From the NCBI RefSeq assembly GCF_001875655.1, contig NZ_MKEQ01000001.1, forward strand, positions 124,001 to 188,000: DNA of 64,000 bases. The letters are read 5' to 3'. Made by a program: the position numbers and the translations under genes. Under the pieces are notes generated by a model. The model was not told the origin of the DNA. It saw nothing but the letters and a program-made list of their open reading frames with translations, and ran no database searches. Positions within the stretch are counted from its first letter, which is position 1. Each line of letters starts with the position of its first letter. The stretch is from Enterobacter hormaechei ATCC 49162 (lineage in GTDB: Bacteria > Pseudomonadota > Gammaproteobacteria > Enterobacterales > Enterobacteriaceae). Positions 1 to 9,402 of the stretch are shown piece by piece.

Positions 1-10
1 AACGGCTTTT

Positions 11-925
11 TTATGCCTTTAAGACCGGATGACCGCTGATTGTCAGCCGACTGCCTGAATTATCGTGCGTCAGGCGCGCCCGGGCACCCAGCGGCAGCGT
101 CACGGTTTGCTGCTCATGGCCGAAATCGAGACCGGCGATCACCGGGATATCCAGCCGGGAACGAATGAAATCGACCATGGTTTCCAGCGTGTAGCCCGCA
201 TCGTAATCGTTGGGCGCTGAACCGCTAAAACTGCCCAGTACAATGGCCGACTGCCGATCCAGGATCCCGGCGTGATACAGCTGCAACAGCATGCGTTCCA
301 CGCGGAACGGGTGTTCGTTGATATCTTCCAGCACCAGTATGCCGTCCGTGATCTGCGGCAGCCACGGCGTACCCATCAGCGACACCAGCATCGCGAGGTT
401 TCCGCCCCACAGTTGCCCTTCACATTCCCAGTGCGGTCCGCTGCCTTGCCATTCAATGGTGAAGGTCGGGTTTTGCAGGGCGCGCCAGAAATGGTCCTGC
501 GTAAACGCATCCAGCTCCGGCGCGCCAAAGTTACCGGCCAGCATCGGGCCGCTAAAGGTAATGACGTTATGCAACGCCAGCAGGCCGAGCTGGATCGCCG
601 TGAAATCGCTGTGTCCGCAGATCAACAGCGGATCCTGCTGCTGGCGTGCGGCCAGCCCGGCCCAGTCGATGCTCTCCAGCAGTCGGCTTGCGCCATAGCC
701 GCCGCGCACGGCCAGCACAATGTTATTTTTGCCTTCCAGCGTCACCAGGCTGTTGATATCGCTCAGTCTTTGCGCTTCCGTACCGGCAAAACGCTGCATG
801 CGGCGGGGGATAATTGTCTGATTTTCTACCTGATGGCCCATTTCCAGCAGGCGCTGAACGCCCCGCTGTGCCGCCTCCTGGTTGATGCAGTAGCCCGACG
901 GTGCGATGAGATGAAACTGAGGCAT
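11..925 (-). CDS. ldcA: Muramoyltetrapeptide carboxypeptidase (L,D-carboxypeptidase A)
   Basis: Cytoplasmic serine peptidase of family S66. It removes the terminal D-Ala from recycled murein tetrapeptides so that the tripeptide can re-enter peptidoglycan synthesis. At 304 residues it has the usual length. The nucleophile region GHSDFTAI lies near residue 106, the acidic element VLEDINEHP near 200 and the C-terminal DFGHEQQTV near 270, matching the Ser-Glu-His triad of the family. It is divergent from emtA, another murein enzyme, across about 107 bp, as in E. coli. The whole gene is in the window, with its stop only 10 bp from the left edge. Confidence 0.95.
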   Translation of the reverse strand: MPQFHLIAPSGYCINQEAAQRGVQRLLEMGHQVENQTIIPRRMQRFAGTEAQRLSDINSLVTLEGKNNIVLAVRGGYGASRLLESIDWAGLAARQQQDPLLICGHSDFTAIQLGLLALHNVITFSGPMLAGNFGAPELDAFTQDHFWRALQNPTFTIEWQGSGPHWECEGQLWGGNLAMLVSLMGTPWLPQITDGILVLEDINEHPFRVERMLLQLYHAGILDRQSAIVLGSFSGSAPNDYDAGYTLETMVDFIRSRLDIPVIAGLDFGHEQQTVTLPLGARARLTHDNSGSRLTISGHPVLKA

Positions 926-1032
926 GGCAATTCCTTGCTGAATGAGAATCTAATTGTCTATATCATGCCGCTTATACGCCGCCTGCTTCAAGGGGCGACG
1001 TACCGCGATGACCGGCTATAAGGATAGATGAC

Positions 1033-1644
1033 GTGAAATTGAGATGGTTTGCTTTTTTGATTGTGCTGCTCGCTGGCTGTAGTTCAAAACATGATTATCA
1101 AAATCCCCCCTGGAACCCTGAAGTGCCGGTAAAGCGGGCCATGCAGTGGATGCCGATCAGCGAACAAGCCGGGAAGGCCTGGGGCGTTAGCCCGCGTCTG
1201 ATTACGGCAATCATCACCGTGGAATCCGGCGGCAACCCGACGCTGGTGAGCAAATCGAATGCGGTGGGGCTGATGCAGTTAAAAGCCTCGACGGCGGGGA
1301 GAGAGGTCTATCGCTACATGGGCTGGAAGGGACAGCCATCCACCAGCGAACTGAAAAACCCGGAACGTAATATCTCTATGGGAACCGCTTACCTGAGCAT
1401 TCTGGAGCATGGCATTCTGAAGGGGATTGACGATCCGGAAGTGATGCAATATGCGCTGGTGGTGTCGTACGTGAACGGCGCTGGCGCGCTGCTCCGAACC
1501 TTCTCATCCGATCGCAAAGAGGCGATAGAAGAGATCAACGATATGGATAAAGATGAATTCTTCGAGCACGTCGTGAAGAATCATCCGTCAGCACAGGCGC
1601 CGCGTTATATCTGGAAAGTACAGAAAGCGATGGACGCGATGTAA
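1033..1644 (+). CDS. emtA: Endo-type membrane-bound lytic murein transglycosylase
   Basis: Outer-membrane lipoprotein that cleaves within glycan strands of murein to give 1,6-anhydro-muropeptides. The 203-residue product starts with a short signal and lipobox (LLAGC), then an SLT-type catalytic domain. The catalytic Glu sits in TVESGGNP, followed by GLMQLKAST and the AYLSIL and YVNGAG motifs typical of family 1 transglycosylases. The start is GTG. It is divergent from ldcA and convergent with ycgR, with a GC-rich hairpin between them. This matches the E. coli emtA (mltE) neighbourhood. Confidence 0.93.
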   Translation: MKLRWFAFLIVLLAGCSSKHDYQNPPWNPEVPVKRAMQWMPISEQAGKAWGVSPRLITAIITVESGGNPTLVSKSNAVGLMQLKASTAGREVYRYMGWKGQPSTSELKNPERNISMGTAYLSILEHGILKGIDDPEVMQYALVVSYVNGAGALLRTFSSDRKEAIEEINDMDKDEFFEHVVKNHPSAQAPRYIWKVQKAMDAM

Positions 1645-1650
1645 CCCCTT

Positions 1651-1679
1651 TGTCGGGCGGGGCAGCACGCTGCCCGACG
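1651..1679. terminator. REP-like hairpin between convergent emtA and ycgR
   Basis: An imperfect palindrome, GTCGGGC...GCCCGAC, with an internal GGGCAGC/GCTGCCC segment lies between two convergent genes that end 39 bp apart. It has no run of T on either side, so it is better described as a REP-like element that may act as a transcription or exonuclease block than as a classic terminator. Confidence 0.5.
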
Positions 1680-1683
1680 CCTT

Positions 1684-2415
1684 TCAGCGCACTTTGTTCG
1701 CGCGTTCCCGCGCGTCACGCTCCAGTGAAAAGATGATGCGCTGTAGTTCGCGCTCGGCGCCTGGCCCGACGTTCAGGAAGCGAAAGCTCAGCCGTGGAGT
1801 GGTAATGGTTTCGTTTTTGCTGTCCACCACCTTGCGCTCACTGATGGCAATCAGCTGGGCGTCAAACCAGAAGCGTCCCCATCCGCCCATATCCAGCTCA
1901 ATCTGACTAAAACGCATACCTTCCACCAGGCCTTCCGGCTTCGGCGTATCCATCAACGCGCCCATACCGCCCAGCGACAGGTCAAAGAGACGAAAGCGGA
2001 TCTCTTTTTTGTCCGGCATTTTTGCCTTACAGAAATAGGCCGGGTGAAGCGGGGCGCTGATGCGAAAGTATTCCCGGCGTTGCACGAACCAGAGGTTAGC
2101 GGGCAAGGGGGCGATAAACGCAGGCAAACCCTGGTAGGCGATCGTGGTCAGGCGAGGCAGCACAAACTCGACTTTAGCCCCCTGCGTTTCGGCCATCACC
2201 GAGAGATTTTTTGCCTGTAGCGCGGCACGGTTTTCATCGTTCTGGCTACCCAGATCCACGATCAGGTGTTCTGCCGTTACGTCCAGGATCTTGCTGATAA
2301 ATTGACTGGTTGACCAGTTGATGCGCAGCGGCACCTCACCTTTTTTCAGGTCGCGTAACACCCCTAATACAGCCAGCGGATTTTGTTTCAGGAACTGCTC
2401 ACTGTAGCTACTCAC
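1684..2415 (-). CDS. ycgR: Flagellar brake protein, c-di-GMP receptor
   Basis: Binds cyclic di-GMP and then contacts the flagellar switch/stator to slow and bias the motor. The 243-residue protein has an N-terminal YcgR domain followed by a PilZ domain. The two PilZ ligand motifs are present: the arginine stretch RREYFR near residue 118 and DLSLGG near residue 150. The start is GTG (protein MSSYSEQF). In E. coli the gene belongs to the FlhDC/FliA regulon; I did not identify a sigma-28 promoter here. It sits between emtA and an iron-transport gene as a single transcription unit. Confidence 0.93.
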   Translation of the reverse strand: MSSYSEQFLKQNPLAVLGVLRDLKKGEVPLRINWSTSQFISKILDVTAEHLIVDLGSQNDENRAALQAKNLSVMAETQGAKVEFVLPRLTTIAYQGLPAFIAPLPANLWFVQRREYFRISAPLHPAYFCKAKMPDKKEIRFRLFDLSLGGMGALMDTPKPEGLVEGMRFSQIELDMGGWGRFWFDAQLIAISERKVVDSKNETITTPRLSFRFLNVGPGAERELQRIIFSLERDARERANKVR

Positions 2416-2523
2416 GCCAGATGGCTCCTCGATAGATGACAGACTGTCTCTGGGTTATCGGCACGCTGGCATGAAACTTAATACAAACGATCTGTTTTTC
2501 TCTGCTGATATTGCTTTGCTAAT

Positions 2524-2542
2524 GGAAATGATAATAATTGAC
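2524..2542 (+). promoter_or_regulatory. Fur box upstream of the TonB receptor
   Basis: The 19 bp agree with the palindromic Fur consensus at about 14 positions, with a core ATGATAAT followed by ATT. It lies 33 bp before the ATG of the siderophore receptor, where bound Fe-Fur would block transcription. Aligned by eye; no binding data. Confidence 0.75.
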
Positions 2543-2575
2543 GTTCCCAATATCATCTTATAACAAGACGACACT

Positions 2576-4678
2576 ATGAGTACTTCACGTTTTGCGTTAT
2601 GCGCGTTGGCAGGCGCCGTCACGCTGGCATTGCAGACACAGGCTTTCGCAGAAGAATCCACCATGGTGGTGACCGGCACAGAGCAGGGCAGCGCGCTTCC
2701 CGGCTGGACCAACAGCGCCACGAAATCAGCCGTCGCGGAAAGTAAAACGCCGCAGGTGATCAACACCATCGCCGCTAAAGAGATTGAGCAGCGGCACGCC
2801 AGTTCTATAAACGAGATCCTGCGCTATGCGCCGGGCGTTTCCACGGAGGTGCGCGGGAGCACCTCTTACATGAGCGAGTACAAAATTCGCGGGTTCAACG
2901 TCGAGCAGGAGTTCTACAACGGCCTGCAACTCCCCTATAACGTCACCGGGAACACCAAAGCGCGAATCGATCCACTGCTGGTTGAGAGCGTCGATATCCT
3001 GAAAGGGCCGTCGTCCGTGCTTTATGGCGGCGGCTCCCCGGGCGGGCTGGTCAATATCCAGAGTAAAAAGCCGCAAAAAGAGGCGAAAACGGAGCTGGGC
3101 TTTAACACCGGAAACCGTAATCTGAAAGAGGGGTATCTGGATTCTACGGGGCAGATCGCGAACAGCGACTGGAACTATCGCCTGCTGGGCAAAGCGACGG
3201 AAAGTGACGAACAGGCGCACACCACGCGCTATGAAAACTATCTGGTGGCCCCCTCCGTGACCTGGCAGCCGGATGACAAAACGCGTCTGACCATTGACGC
3301 GCTGGCGCAAAATACGCCGAGCCTGACGCCGTCTGACCCGATGCCGCTAAGCTATCTGCGATCGAAATACGCCGATCGTCGTGACTATGCCGGGGATGAG
3401 TGGAGCGGCTTTAAACAGCGCCAGTGGATGGTGGGCTACAGCTTTGAACATGAGTTTGACAGTGGCTGGGGCTTTAACCAGAAAGCGCGCTACTTTGATG
3501 TGGACACCCACCAGCGCAGCGCCTATTCCACCGGGACGGGCAGCGAGGTCTACCAGCTCAACCGCTTCGCCTATACCACGGATGAAGATTTGCAGAGTTT
3601 CAACATTGATAACCAGGTGACCCGAACCGTCGCGCTGGGAGAGTGGAAACACCATCTGCTGGCGGGCTTTGACTATCAGAAGCTGAATTCTCACTTCCAT
3701 TATCGTTACGCCTCATCCACACCGGGTATCGATATGCGCAATCCGGATCACGCGCAGATCGATAACGATGCGCTGGGGCTTTACACCGCGCAGAAAAACC
3801 GTCTCAGCTATCAGCAGAATGGCTATTACCTCCAGGATCAGATTGCGTTTGGCGGGCTGAACGTACTGGCCAGCCTGCGCTATGACGACTACCGTTCCGT
3901 CACCACCAACTATCTGCAAAACGGTGACAAAGCCTGGGTATCGCAGGATCGCCTCACGAAACGCCTGGGTGCGCTTTATGCCTTCGACAATGGACTCTCG
4001 CCGTTTATCAGCTATTCGGAAGGGTTCGCCCCGGTATCTCCGCAGGGCACGCTGACTGCGAAAGACGTTAAGCCCACCACCAGCAAGCAGGTGGAGGGTG
4101 GGGTGAAATACCTGCTGGCGGAATACGCAACCACCTTCACCGCCTCGGTGTTTAACATTCGTCAGAAAAATGTGGTGACCAGCGATCCGGGCTTCCTGAA
4201 CTATCGCCAGACCGGGGAAGTGGAATCGAAAGGTGCGGAGCTTTCTGCCGTCAGTCGTCCAACGGATAACCTGACGCTGATTGCTAACTACGCCTATACC
4301 CACGCCATCAACACTGAAGATGACAAGTACCAGGGCAAACGACCGACGCAGGTCCCTGAGAACGCCTTTAATCTGTGGGGGGACTACACCTTTGACAGCA
4401 CCCCGCTGAGAGGCTTAACGCTGGGGGCAGGTGCACGCTACACCGGACCGATGGAAATTTCGCCAGCCAACGACGCAGGCAAGCTGGGCGGTACAACGCA
4501 GTACGATCTGGCGGCATCCTACCGCATGGGCGAACTGGCGCCATCGCTGGAGGGGCTGACGCTGAAAGCGAGCGCGCAGAACGTCACCAACAAAGAGACG
4601 CTCACCTGCTATGACGCGACCAACTGCTGGATAGGCCGAGATCGCACGTTCCAGGTCGGAGCGAGCTACAGCTTCTGA
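2576..4678 (+). CDS. TonB-dependent siderophore receptor (FhuA/FoxA-like)
   Basis: Outer-membrane 22-strand barrel that imports an iron-siderophore complex using TonB-ExbBD energy. The 700-residue product has a signal peptide ending in AFA at residue 25, a TonB box (STMVV) just after it, a plug domain to about residue 160 (QVINTIAAKEI, LKGPSSVLYG and GGLVNIQSK motifs) and a barrel ending in an aromatic residue (ASYSF). These plug motifs and the paired cysteines near the C-terminus (LTCYDATNCW) fit the hydroxamate-receptor group around FhuA, FoxA and FcuA, but the ligand cannot be read from sequence. A Fur box upstream predicts iron repression. It is monocistronic, ending at a strong hairpin, and is not part of the E. 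coli backbone order here. Confidence 0.88.
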   Translation: MSTSRFALCALAGAVTLALQTQAFAEESTMVVTGTEQGSALPGWTNSATKSAVAESKTPQVINTIAAKEIEQRHASSINEILRYAPGVSTEVRGSTSYMSEYKIRGFNVEQEFYNGLQLPYNVTGNTKARIDPLLVESVDILKGPSSVLYGGGSPGGLVNIQSKKPQKEAKTELGFNTGNRNLKEGYLDSTGQIANSDWNYRLLGKATESDEQAHTTRYENYLVAPSVTWQPDDKTRLTIDALAQNTPSLTPSDPMPLSYLRSKYADRRDYAGDEWSGFKQRQWMVGYSFEHEFDSGWGFNQKARYFDVDTHQRSAYSTGTGSEVYQLNRFAYTTDEDLQSFNIDNQVTRTVALGEWKHHLLAGFDYQKLNSHFHYRYASSTPGIDMRNPDHAQIDNDALGLYTAQKNRLSYQQNGYYLQDQIAFGGLNVLASLRYDDYRSVTTNYLQNGDKAWVSQDRLTKRLGALYAFDNGLSPFISYSEGFAPVSPQGTLTAKDVKPTTSKQVEGGVKYLLAEYATTFTASVFNIRQKNVVTSDPGFLNYRQTGEVESKGAELSAVSRPTDNLTLIANYAYTHAINTEDDKYQGKRPTQVPENAFNLWGDYTFDSTPLRGLTLGAGARYTGPMEISPANDAGKLGGTTQYDLAASYRMGELAPSLEGLTLKASAQNVTNKETLTCYDATNCWIGRDRTFQVGASYSF

Positions 4679-4683
4679 AAAAA

Positions 4684-4708
4684 GCCCGGTAGCGCTTCGC
4701 TACCGGGC
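4684..4708. terminator. Bidirectional hairpin between TonB receptor and treA
   Basis: A perfect 11-bp inverted repeat, GCCCGGTAGCG with a 3-nt loop, starts 5 bp after the receptor stop and is preceded by a run of A. It therefore has a U tract for the minus strand, and suits ending transcription from treA as well as from the receptor gene. Confidence 0.7.
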
Positions 4709-4729
4709 CAATCTATTGCACGGAACCAT

Positions 4730-4766
4730 CCCCTCGCCCCACCGGGGAGAGGGTCAGGGTGAGGGG
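4730..4766. repeat. Dispersed GC-rich palindromic repeat at the treA 3' end
   Basis: The segment has the form CCCCTC...GGGGAGAGGGTCAGGGTGAGGGG. This type of short repeat recurs in Enterobacter and related genomes next to gene ends. It abuts the treA stop codon. Only one copy was noticed in this window, so assignment as a dispersed repeat rests on recall. Confidence 0.5.
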
Positions 4767-4768
4767 CG

Positions 4769-6451
4769 CTACTGCGCCGCCTGTTTCGCAGGGGCAACGT
4801 CATCGTTAGCCGCAGGCTGATTCTCCGGTACGCTGTCGCACGGCTTCTCTTTCGGACAGACCATGTCCAGCATTCTGAGCGTCACGCCGTTACTCCAGCC
4901 AAAACCGTCCTGCAACGGATACTCACCGCCACCACCGCCGGTACCGGTCGAAGAGACGTCGTATTTCTCAACCAGTTTCTTCTCGCGATCGTAGGTATGC
5001 TGAACGTTTTTCAGGAAACGCCAGGTCACGTCCATCGCCACTTTCTGCTGACCATAGTTCTGCAAACCTTCCACCGCAACCCACTGCAACGGCGCCCAGC
5101 CGTTTGGCGCATCCCACTGCTGTCCGCTGTTGATGGTGGTGGTAGAAATTCCGCCCGGTTTCAACAGGCGTGACGAAGCGGCTGCGGCCACTTTGTCGGC
5201 GCGATCCTGCGATGCAGCTTTCACATACAGCGGGAAGAGGGCCGCGGCTGTCAGCTGGTTACGCACTTTCCCGGTTTTCAGATCGTAATCCGCATACCAG
5301 CCCTCTTTATCGTTCCACAGATGGCTTTCCATCGCTTTCTGACGTGCGGAGGCCAGCGCGTCGTATTTGTTTGCGCTGGCGGTATCACCGTCTTCCTGGC
5401 TGGCGCGGGCCAGCAGTTTTTCCATCTTAAACATCAGCGCATTCAGATCCACCGGCACGATGCTGGTGGTGCGGATGGTGCCCAGCTTCTGTGGATCGTC
5501 CATCCAGCGGGAGCTGAAATCCCAGCCCGAGGCGGCGGCAGAGCGCAGATCGCGGTAAATCTCCGTAGCCGGACGGTCAGGGTTATTTTTGGCGGTGGTG
5601 ACATCATCCAGCCAGGACTCAGGACGTGGGGTATCCTTGTCATCCCAGTAACGGTTGAGAAGGGAGCCGTCATCCAGCTTTACCACGCGTTTGTTCGCCT
5701 GACCAGGCTGAAGCCCATCCGCCCCCTCCATCCAGTAGGCATACTCCTTTTCCATCTGCGGACGGTATTTCTTTAACGCATCGCTGTCATGCGTGGCCAG
5801 CAGTTCCACCATCAGCGAGAAGAACGGCGGCTGAGAGCGGCTCAGGTAATAGCTGCGGTTGCCGTTAGGGATATGGCCCCAGGTATCAAGCTCGTAAGCG
5901 AAGTTGTCCACCATGTCGCCGATCTTGTCCCAGTGGCCGCTCTCGGCCAGCCCCAGCATAGTGAAATAGCTGTCCCAGTAATAGACTTCGCGGAAGCGTC
6001 CCCCCGGCACGACATAGGGTTTTGGCAGGGGAAGAAGAGAGTCCCATTTGTTCGCTTTGTCGGTGGTGCGGGTCAGCACAGGCCACAAATCGTCTATGTG
6101 TTCTCGCAGGCTTTGGCCCTCCGGGGGAACGTATTTCTCACCTTCCTTCGGCAGGATAAAGTTCATCTCCACGAAGTGGCGCAGGTCAAAACCGGACTGG
6201 GTATGCTGCATCCGGTAATCCGCCAGGATCGTTAGCGGGTCGCTTTTGGGAACGGCATCCGCGAAGGTTTTCTGATCCGGGAACAGTTTGGCGCTCTGGA
6301 CTTCATTAAAGAGGGGGCCAAGGAGAATATCAGGTGAGCTTTGCTGGCTCGCTGGCTGGTCTTCAGCGTAACCCAATGCGGTTACACCGAATAGTGCGCC
6401 TGCCAACGCAAGGTGTAACAAGCCGGGGCGTAGCATTCGAGTTTTTATCAT
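4769..6451 (-). CDS. treA: Periplasmic trehalase
   Basis: Glycoside hydrolase family 37 enzyme that splits trehalose into two glucose molecules in the periplasm, used at high osmolarity. It is 560 residues, with a signal peptide ([17 protein letters not shown]). Both family signatures are present: [14 protein letters not shown] near residue 150 and [10 protein letters not shown] near 450. The catalytic acid region GWDFSSRW lies near 313, and the glycine-rich [15 protein letters not shown] near 510. The C-terminus carries a Pro/Ala-rich tail. ATG is preceded by GGAGAT. In E. coli treA lies in this same backbone position, to the left of ychF. Confidence 0.96.
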   Translation of the reverse strand: MIKTRMLRPGLLHLALAGALFGVTALGYAEDQPASQQSSPDILLGPLFNEVQSAKLFPDQKTFADAVPKSDPLTILADYRMQHTQSGFDLRHFVEMNFILPKEGEKYVPPEGQSLREHIDDLWPVLTRTTDKANKWDSLLPLPKPYVVPGGRFREVYYWDSYFTMLGLAESGHWDKIGDMVDNFAYELDTWGHIPNGNRSYYLSRSQPPFFSLMVELLATHDSDALKKYRPQMEKEYAYWMEGADGLQPGQANKRVVKLDDGSLLNRYWDDKDTPRPESWLDDVTTAKNNPDRPATEIYRDLRSAAASGWDFSSRWMDDPQKLGTIRTTSIVPVDLNALMFKMEKLLARASQEDGDTASANKYDALASARQKAMESHLWNDKEGWYADYDLKTGKVRNQLTAAALFPLYVKAASQDRADKVAAAASSRLLKPGGISTTTINSGQQWDAPNGWAPLQWVAVEGLQNYGQQKVAMDVTWRFLKNVQHTYDREKKLVEKYDVSSTGTGGGGGEYPLQDGFGWSNGVTLRMLDMVCPKEKPCDSVPENQPAANDDVAPAKQAAQ

Positions 6452-6888
6452 CGGTTCATCTCCATTCGTCGCTGGGCAGCGTCACCGCTGTCGTCAATCA
6501 CCTGAAAACCTTAGACGAATATTGCCCGCTTCGCGTGTTGGATATCCCATTTTGCGCATTACCAGACAATTTACCGCCGCGCCCGGGCGCGAGACGCGCG
6601 GCGAAAAGTATTTGCCCAGGAAATGTTTTTTAAAGAGTAATAATTATTAAATATCCTATCAGGCAAAGCTATGAATATAGGCCTGGCTAATGGCTTGCAC
6701 CCTTTTTTAATTCTGTGAGCGGGGTTGCGTTTATTTATTTCATTCCGCGAATAAGTTTCCGCGAAGGTCACACAAAGTAAAAATCATAATCGATATAACA
6801 AAAAACATAATAGCCCGCCGAAAAGCATTTAGACGAAATAGGGTGACCCATCACCGTGGGTGTTCACTTTTATTTCAGGATGGATTCT
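6452..6888. other. Divergent promoter region treA / porin
   Basis: This 437-bp stretch carries no convincing gene. It is AT-rich near the porin side and must hold the outward promoters of treA and the porin. I looked for a CRP site because both genes handle sugars; only weak half-sites were visible (for example GGTCACA near 6766), so none is called. Confidence 0.5.
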
Positions 6889-8226
6889 ATGCAATTAAAA
6901 AAAATGGTTGTCCTCGTGGGGGCACTCTGTTCTGGCTCTCTTTTTGCTGCACAAAACGCGACGAGCATTGATGAAAAACTGGCGCAACTGGAGGCGCAAA
7001 TCGAGGCGCTGAAACAACAGCAGGCGGCCAGCCAGCAGGTCGCATCCGTGGTTGTGCAGTCAGAAGAGCCCGTCAATAAAGATGCACCACCGAAGCTGAC
7101 GCTTTCGGGCTTTGGCGATATAAAATTTTATGGCGATGTGGAATTTAATATGGATGCTGCCAGCAAAACCGGCAGCCTGACTTCTGTTAAGCAAAGCGCT
7201 AATAGCGACTGGGCGCCGGGCGATAAAGAACGCTGGGATATTAATGGTCGAATTTTGCTGGGCTTTGATGGTTACCGAAAAATGGATAACGGTCATTTTG
7301 CCGGATTTTCTGTGCAGCCGCTGGGAGATTTAGCCGGGCAAATGTACCTTGATGATGCGGTATTCTTCTTTGGCACAGAAAACGACTGGGAAATTAAAGT
7401 GGGACGTTTTGAAGCCTACGATATGTTCCCGCTCAACCAGGATACCTTTGTTGAATACTCGGGCAATACCGCGGACGATCTTTATAGCGACGGCTACGGT
7501 TACATTTATATGCTGAAAGAGGGGCGTGGCCGTACCGACAGCGGCGGAAACTTCCTGATGAGTAAAACGCTGGATAACTGGTATTTCGAGCTGAATACGC
7601 TGTTCAAAGACGGCAGCGATCTGTATGTCGACCAGCGCTACCATGGTGCGGAACTGGAAAATGACAAGAACGTCGCCTATGTCCGGCCGGTTATTTCGTG
7701 GCAGGACGGCCCGTTCTCAACGGCCATCGCTATGGAAACCAATCTGGTCAACAATGCTTATGGCTATCGGGATGACGCGGGTCGTTGGGTCGATCAGTCT
7801 GACCGCACTGGTTACGGATTCACCATGACCTGGGATGGTCTGAAAACCGACCCGGAGGATGGGGTAGTCGTGAATCTCAACACAGCGTATCTGGACGCCG
7901 CAGACGAAACGGACTTCACCACGGGTATCAATGCCCTGTGGCGTAACGTTGAGCTGGGCTATATTTATGCCCATAACGAAATCGAAGAATTTAACACCTC
8001 CACCTTTGACGCAGAGTGTGAGAATGACTGCTGGATCACCGATCCGGGTGAGTATGATATTCACACTGTCCATGCGTCATACCTCATTCCCAACGTAATG
8101 AAGATGAAGAACTTTAATATTTATCTGGGCGCCTACGCTTCGTGGGTGAACGCGTCGCCGAAAGAGGGAAGCGATAAGAACGACGATCGTTATGGCGGTC
8201 GTGTGCGGTTTAAATATTATTTCTGA
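6889..8226 (+). CDS. Carbohydrate porin, RafY/glycoporin-like
   Basis: Outer-membrane beta-barrel channel, probably for oligosaccharides. The 445-residue product has a signal peptide ending near LFAAQ, a coiled-coil N-terminal stalk (DEKLAQLEAQIEALKQQQA) like that of ScrY/LamB-type trimeric porins, then a barrel (LSGFGDIKFYGDVEFN) ending in FKYYF. I prefer the ATG at 6889 (MQLKK), which has AGGA eight bases upstream; earlier in-frame GTG/ATG codons would add 11 residues in front of the signal. No sugar kinase, permease or hydrolase gene is adjacent, so the substrate is unknown. A hairpin (about 8241-8268) follows the stop. Confidence 0.82.
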   Translation: MQLKKMVVLVGALCSGSLFAAQNATSIDEKLAQLEAQIEALKQQQAASQQVASVVVQSEEPVNKDAPPKLTLSGFGDIKFYGDVEFNMDAASKTGSLTSVKQSANSDWAPGDKERWDINGRILLGFDGYRKMDNGHFAGFSVQPLGDLAGQMYLDDAVFFFGTENDWEIKVGRFEAYDMFPLNQDTFVEYSGNTADDLYSDGYGYIYMLKEGRGRTDSGGNFLMSKTLDNWYFELNTLFKDGSDLYVDQRYHGAELENDKNVAYVRPVISWQDGPFSTAIAMETNLVNNAYGYRDDAGRWVDQSDRTGYGFTMTWDGLKTDPEDGVVVNLNTAYLDAADETDFTTGINALWRNVELGYIYAHNEIEEFNTSTFDAECENDCWITDPGEYDIHTVHASYLIPNVMKMKNFNIYLGAYASWVNASPKEGSDKNDDRYGGRVRFKYYF

Positions 8227-8270
8227 AAGGTGTCATGGTGCCCCCCTGTTAGCTGGCAGAGGGGCCATTT

Positions 8271-8306
8271 TGCAGGCCGGGTAAGCGCAAGCGCCACCCG
8301 GCAATG
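8271..8306. repeat. REP element
   Basis: GCCGGGTAAGCG...CGCCACCCGGCA is the classic enterobacterial REP palindrome, located between two convergent genes (porin and gap). A pair of related units occurs at 22416-22516. Confidence 0.8.
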
Positions 8307-8313
8307 CGGTCGG

Positions 8314-9324
8314 CTACAACCCTTTCTTATCCATCAGCACCGCCAGATCCACCAGACGGTTCGAGAAGCCCCATTCGTTGTCATACCACGACAGGATCTT
8401 CACCATATTCCCGCCAATCACCAGCGTTGACAGCCCGTCGATGATGGATGAGCGCGGGTCGCCCTGATAATCACTGGAGACCAGCGGTTCATCGCTGTAG
8501 CCCAGGATGCCTTTCAGCGGCCCGCTGGCGGCGGCCTGACGGAACGCGTCATTCACCTCTTCGGCGGTCACGTTGCGGCTCAGCGTTACGGTCAGATCGA
8601 CAATCGATACCACCGGAACCGGTACGCGCAGGGAATACCCGGTAAGTTTGCCGTCCAGTTCGGGGATCACTTTCCCGAGCGCTTTTGCCGCGCCGCTGGA
8701 ATAAGGGACAATCGATAATGCTGCCGCGCGCGCGCCGCGCAGATCTTTTTCCGGCTGGTCATGCAGCGCCTGGCTGTTGGTGTAGGCATGCGTGGTGTTC
8801 ATCAGCCCATGTTCGATGCCAAACTGCTGGTGCAGCACCTGCGCCGCCGGTGCCAGCCCGTTAGTGGTGCAACTCCCGTTGCTGACCACAACATGCTGGC
8901 CCGGATCGTACAGCGTGTGGTTCACGCCCATCACCACCGTCAGATCATCATTTTTAGCAGGCGCGGAGATAATGACGCGTTTCGCGCCGCCGCGGGTGAT
9001 ATGCACCGCCGCTTTTTCACGTTCCGTGAAGAAGCCGGTGGCCTCGATCACCACCTCGACACCGGCGTCTTTCCACGGAATGTTTGCCGGGTCGCGTTCG
9101 CTGAATACGGTGATGCGCTGCCCGTCAACCTGAAGCGCGCCGTCCGCCGCTTCAACGGGCACTGGCAGCGTACCGAGCAGAGAGTCATATTTCAGCAGAT
9201 GAGCGAGGGTTTTACTGTCCGTCAGATCGTTAATGGCCACAATCTGGAGATCCGGGTTGCCCAGCGCCGCGCGCAGAACATTACGTCCGATACGGCCGAA
9301 ACCGTTAATACCGACCTTAACCAT
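8314..9324 (-). CDS. Type I glyceraldehyde-3-phosphate dehydrogenase paralogue
   Basis: Oxidises and phosphorylates glyceraldehyde 3-phosphate using NAD. The 336-residue product has the Rossmann motif GFGRIGR at the N-terminus, Asp33 (IND) that favours NAD over NADP, catalytic Cys152 in SNGSCTTNG and His179 in TTHAYTN. The sequence differs from enterobacterial GapA, and the position that is usually the second cysteine of SCTTNC is glycine here (Gly156). The start chosen is MVKVGING at 9324, preceded by AAGGAG; a longer frame upstream has no family homology. It lies 78 bp downstream of an AraC-type regulator gene on the same strand, suggesting co-transcription or control by it. It is probably an accessory isoenzyme, since gapA is elsewhere in enterobacteria. 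Confidence 0.9.
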   Translation of the reverse strand: MVKVGINGFGRIGRNVLRAALGNPDLQIVAINDLTDSKTLAHLLKYDSLLGTLPVPVEAADGALQVDGQRITVFSERDPANIPWKDAGVEVVIEATGFFTEREKAAVHITRGGAKRVIISAPAKNDDLTVVMGVNHTLYDPGQHVVVSNGSCTTNGLAPAAQVLHQQFGIEHGLMNTTHAYTNSQALHDQPEKDLRGARAAALSIVPYSSGAAKALGKVIPELDGKLTGYSLRVPVPVVSIVDLTVTLSRNVTAEEVNDAFRQAAASGPLKGILGYSDEPLVSSDYQGDPRSSIIDGLSTLVIGGNMVKILSWYDNEWGFSNRLVDLAVLMDKKGL

Positions 9325-9402
9325 GATGTACTCCTTATCTGTGTTGTCTGGAGTCACTGTAGGCGTCAGGCCGGATGGCGTAAATGACAAAAAAGGATCA
9401 GA

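Noticed and set aside
6720..6790. CRP sites in the treA/porin intergenic region
   Set aside because: Only isolated half-sites (TGTGA, TCACA) without a partner at correct spacing.
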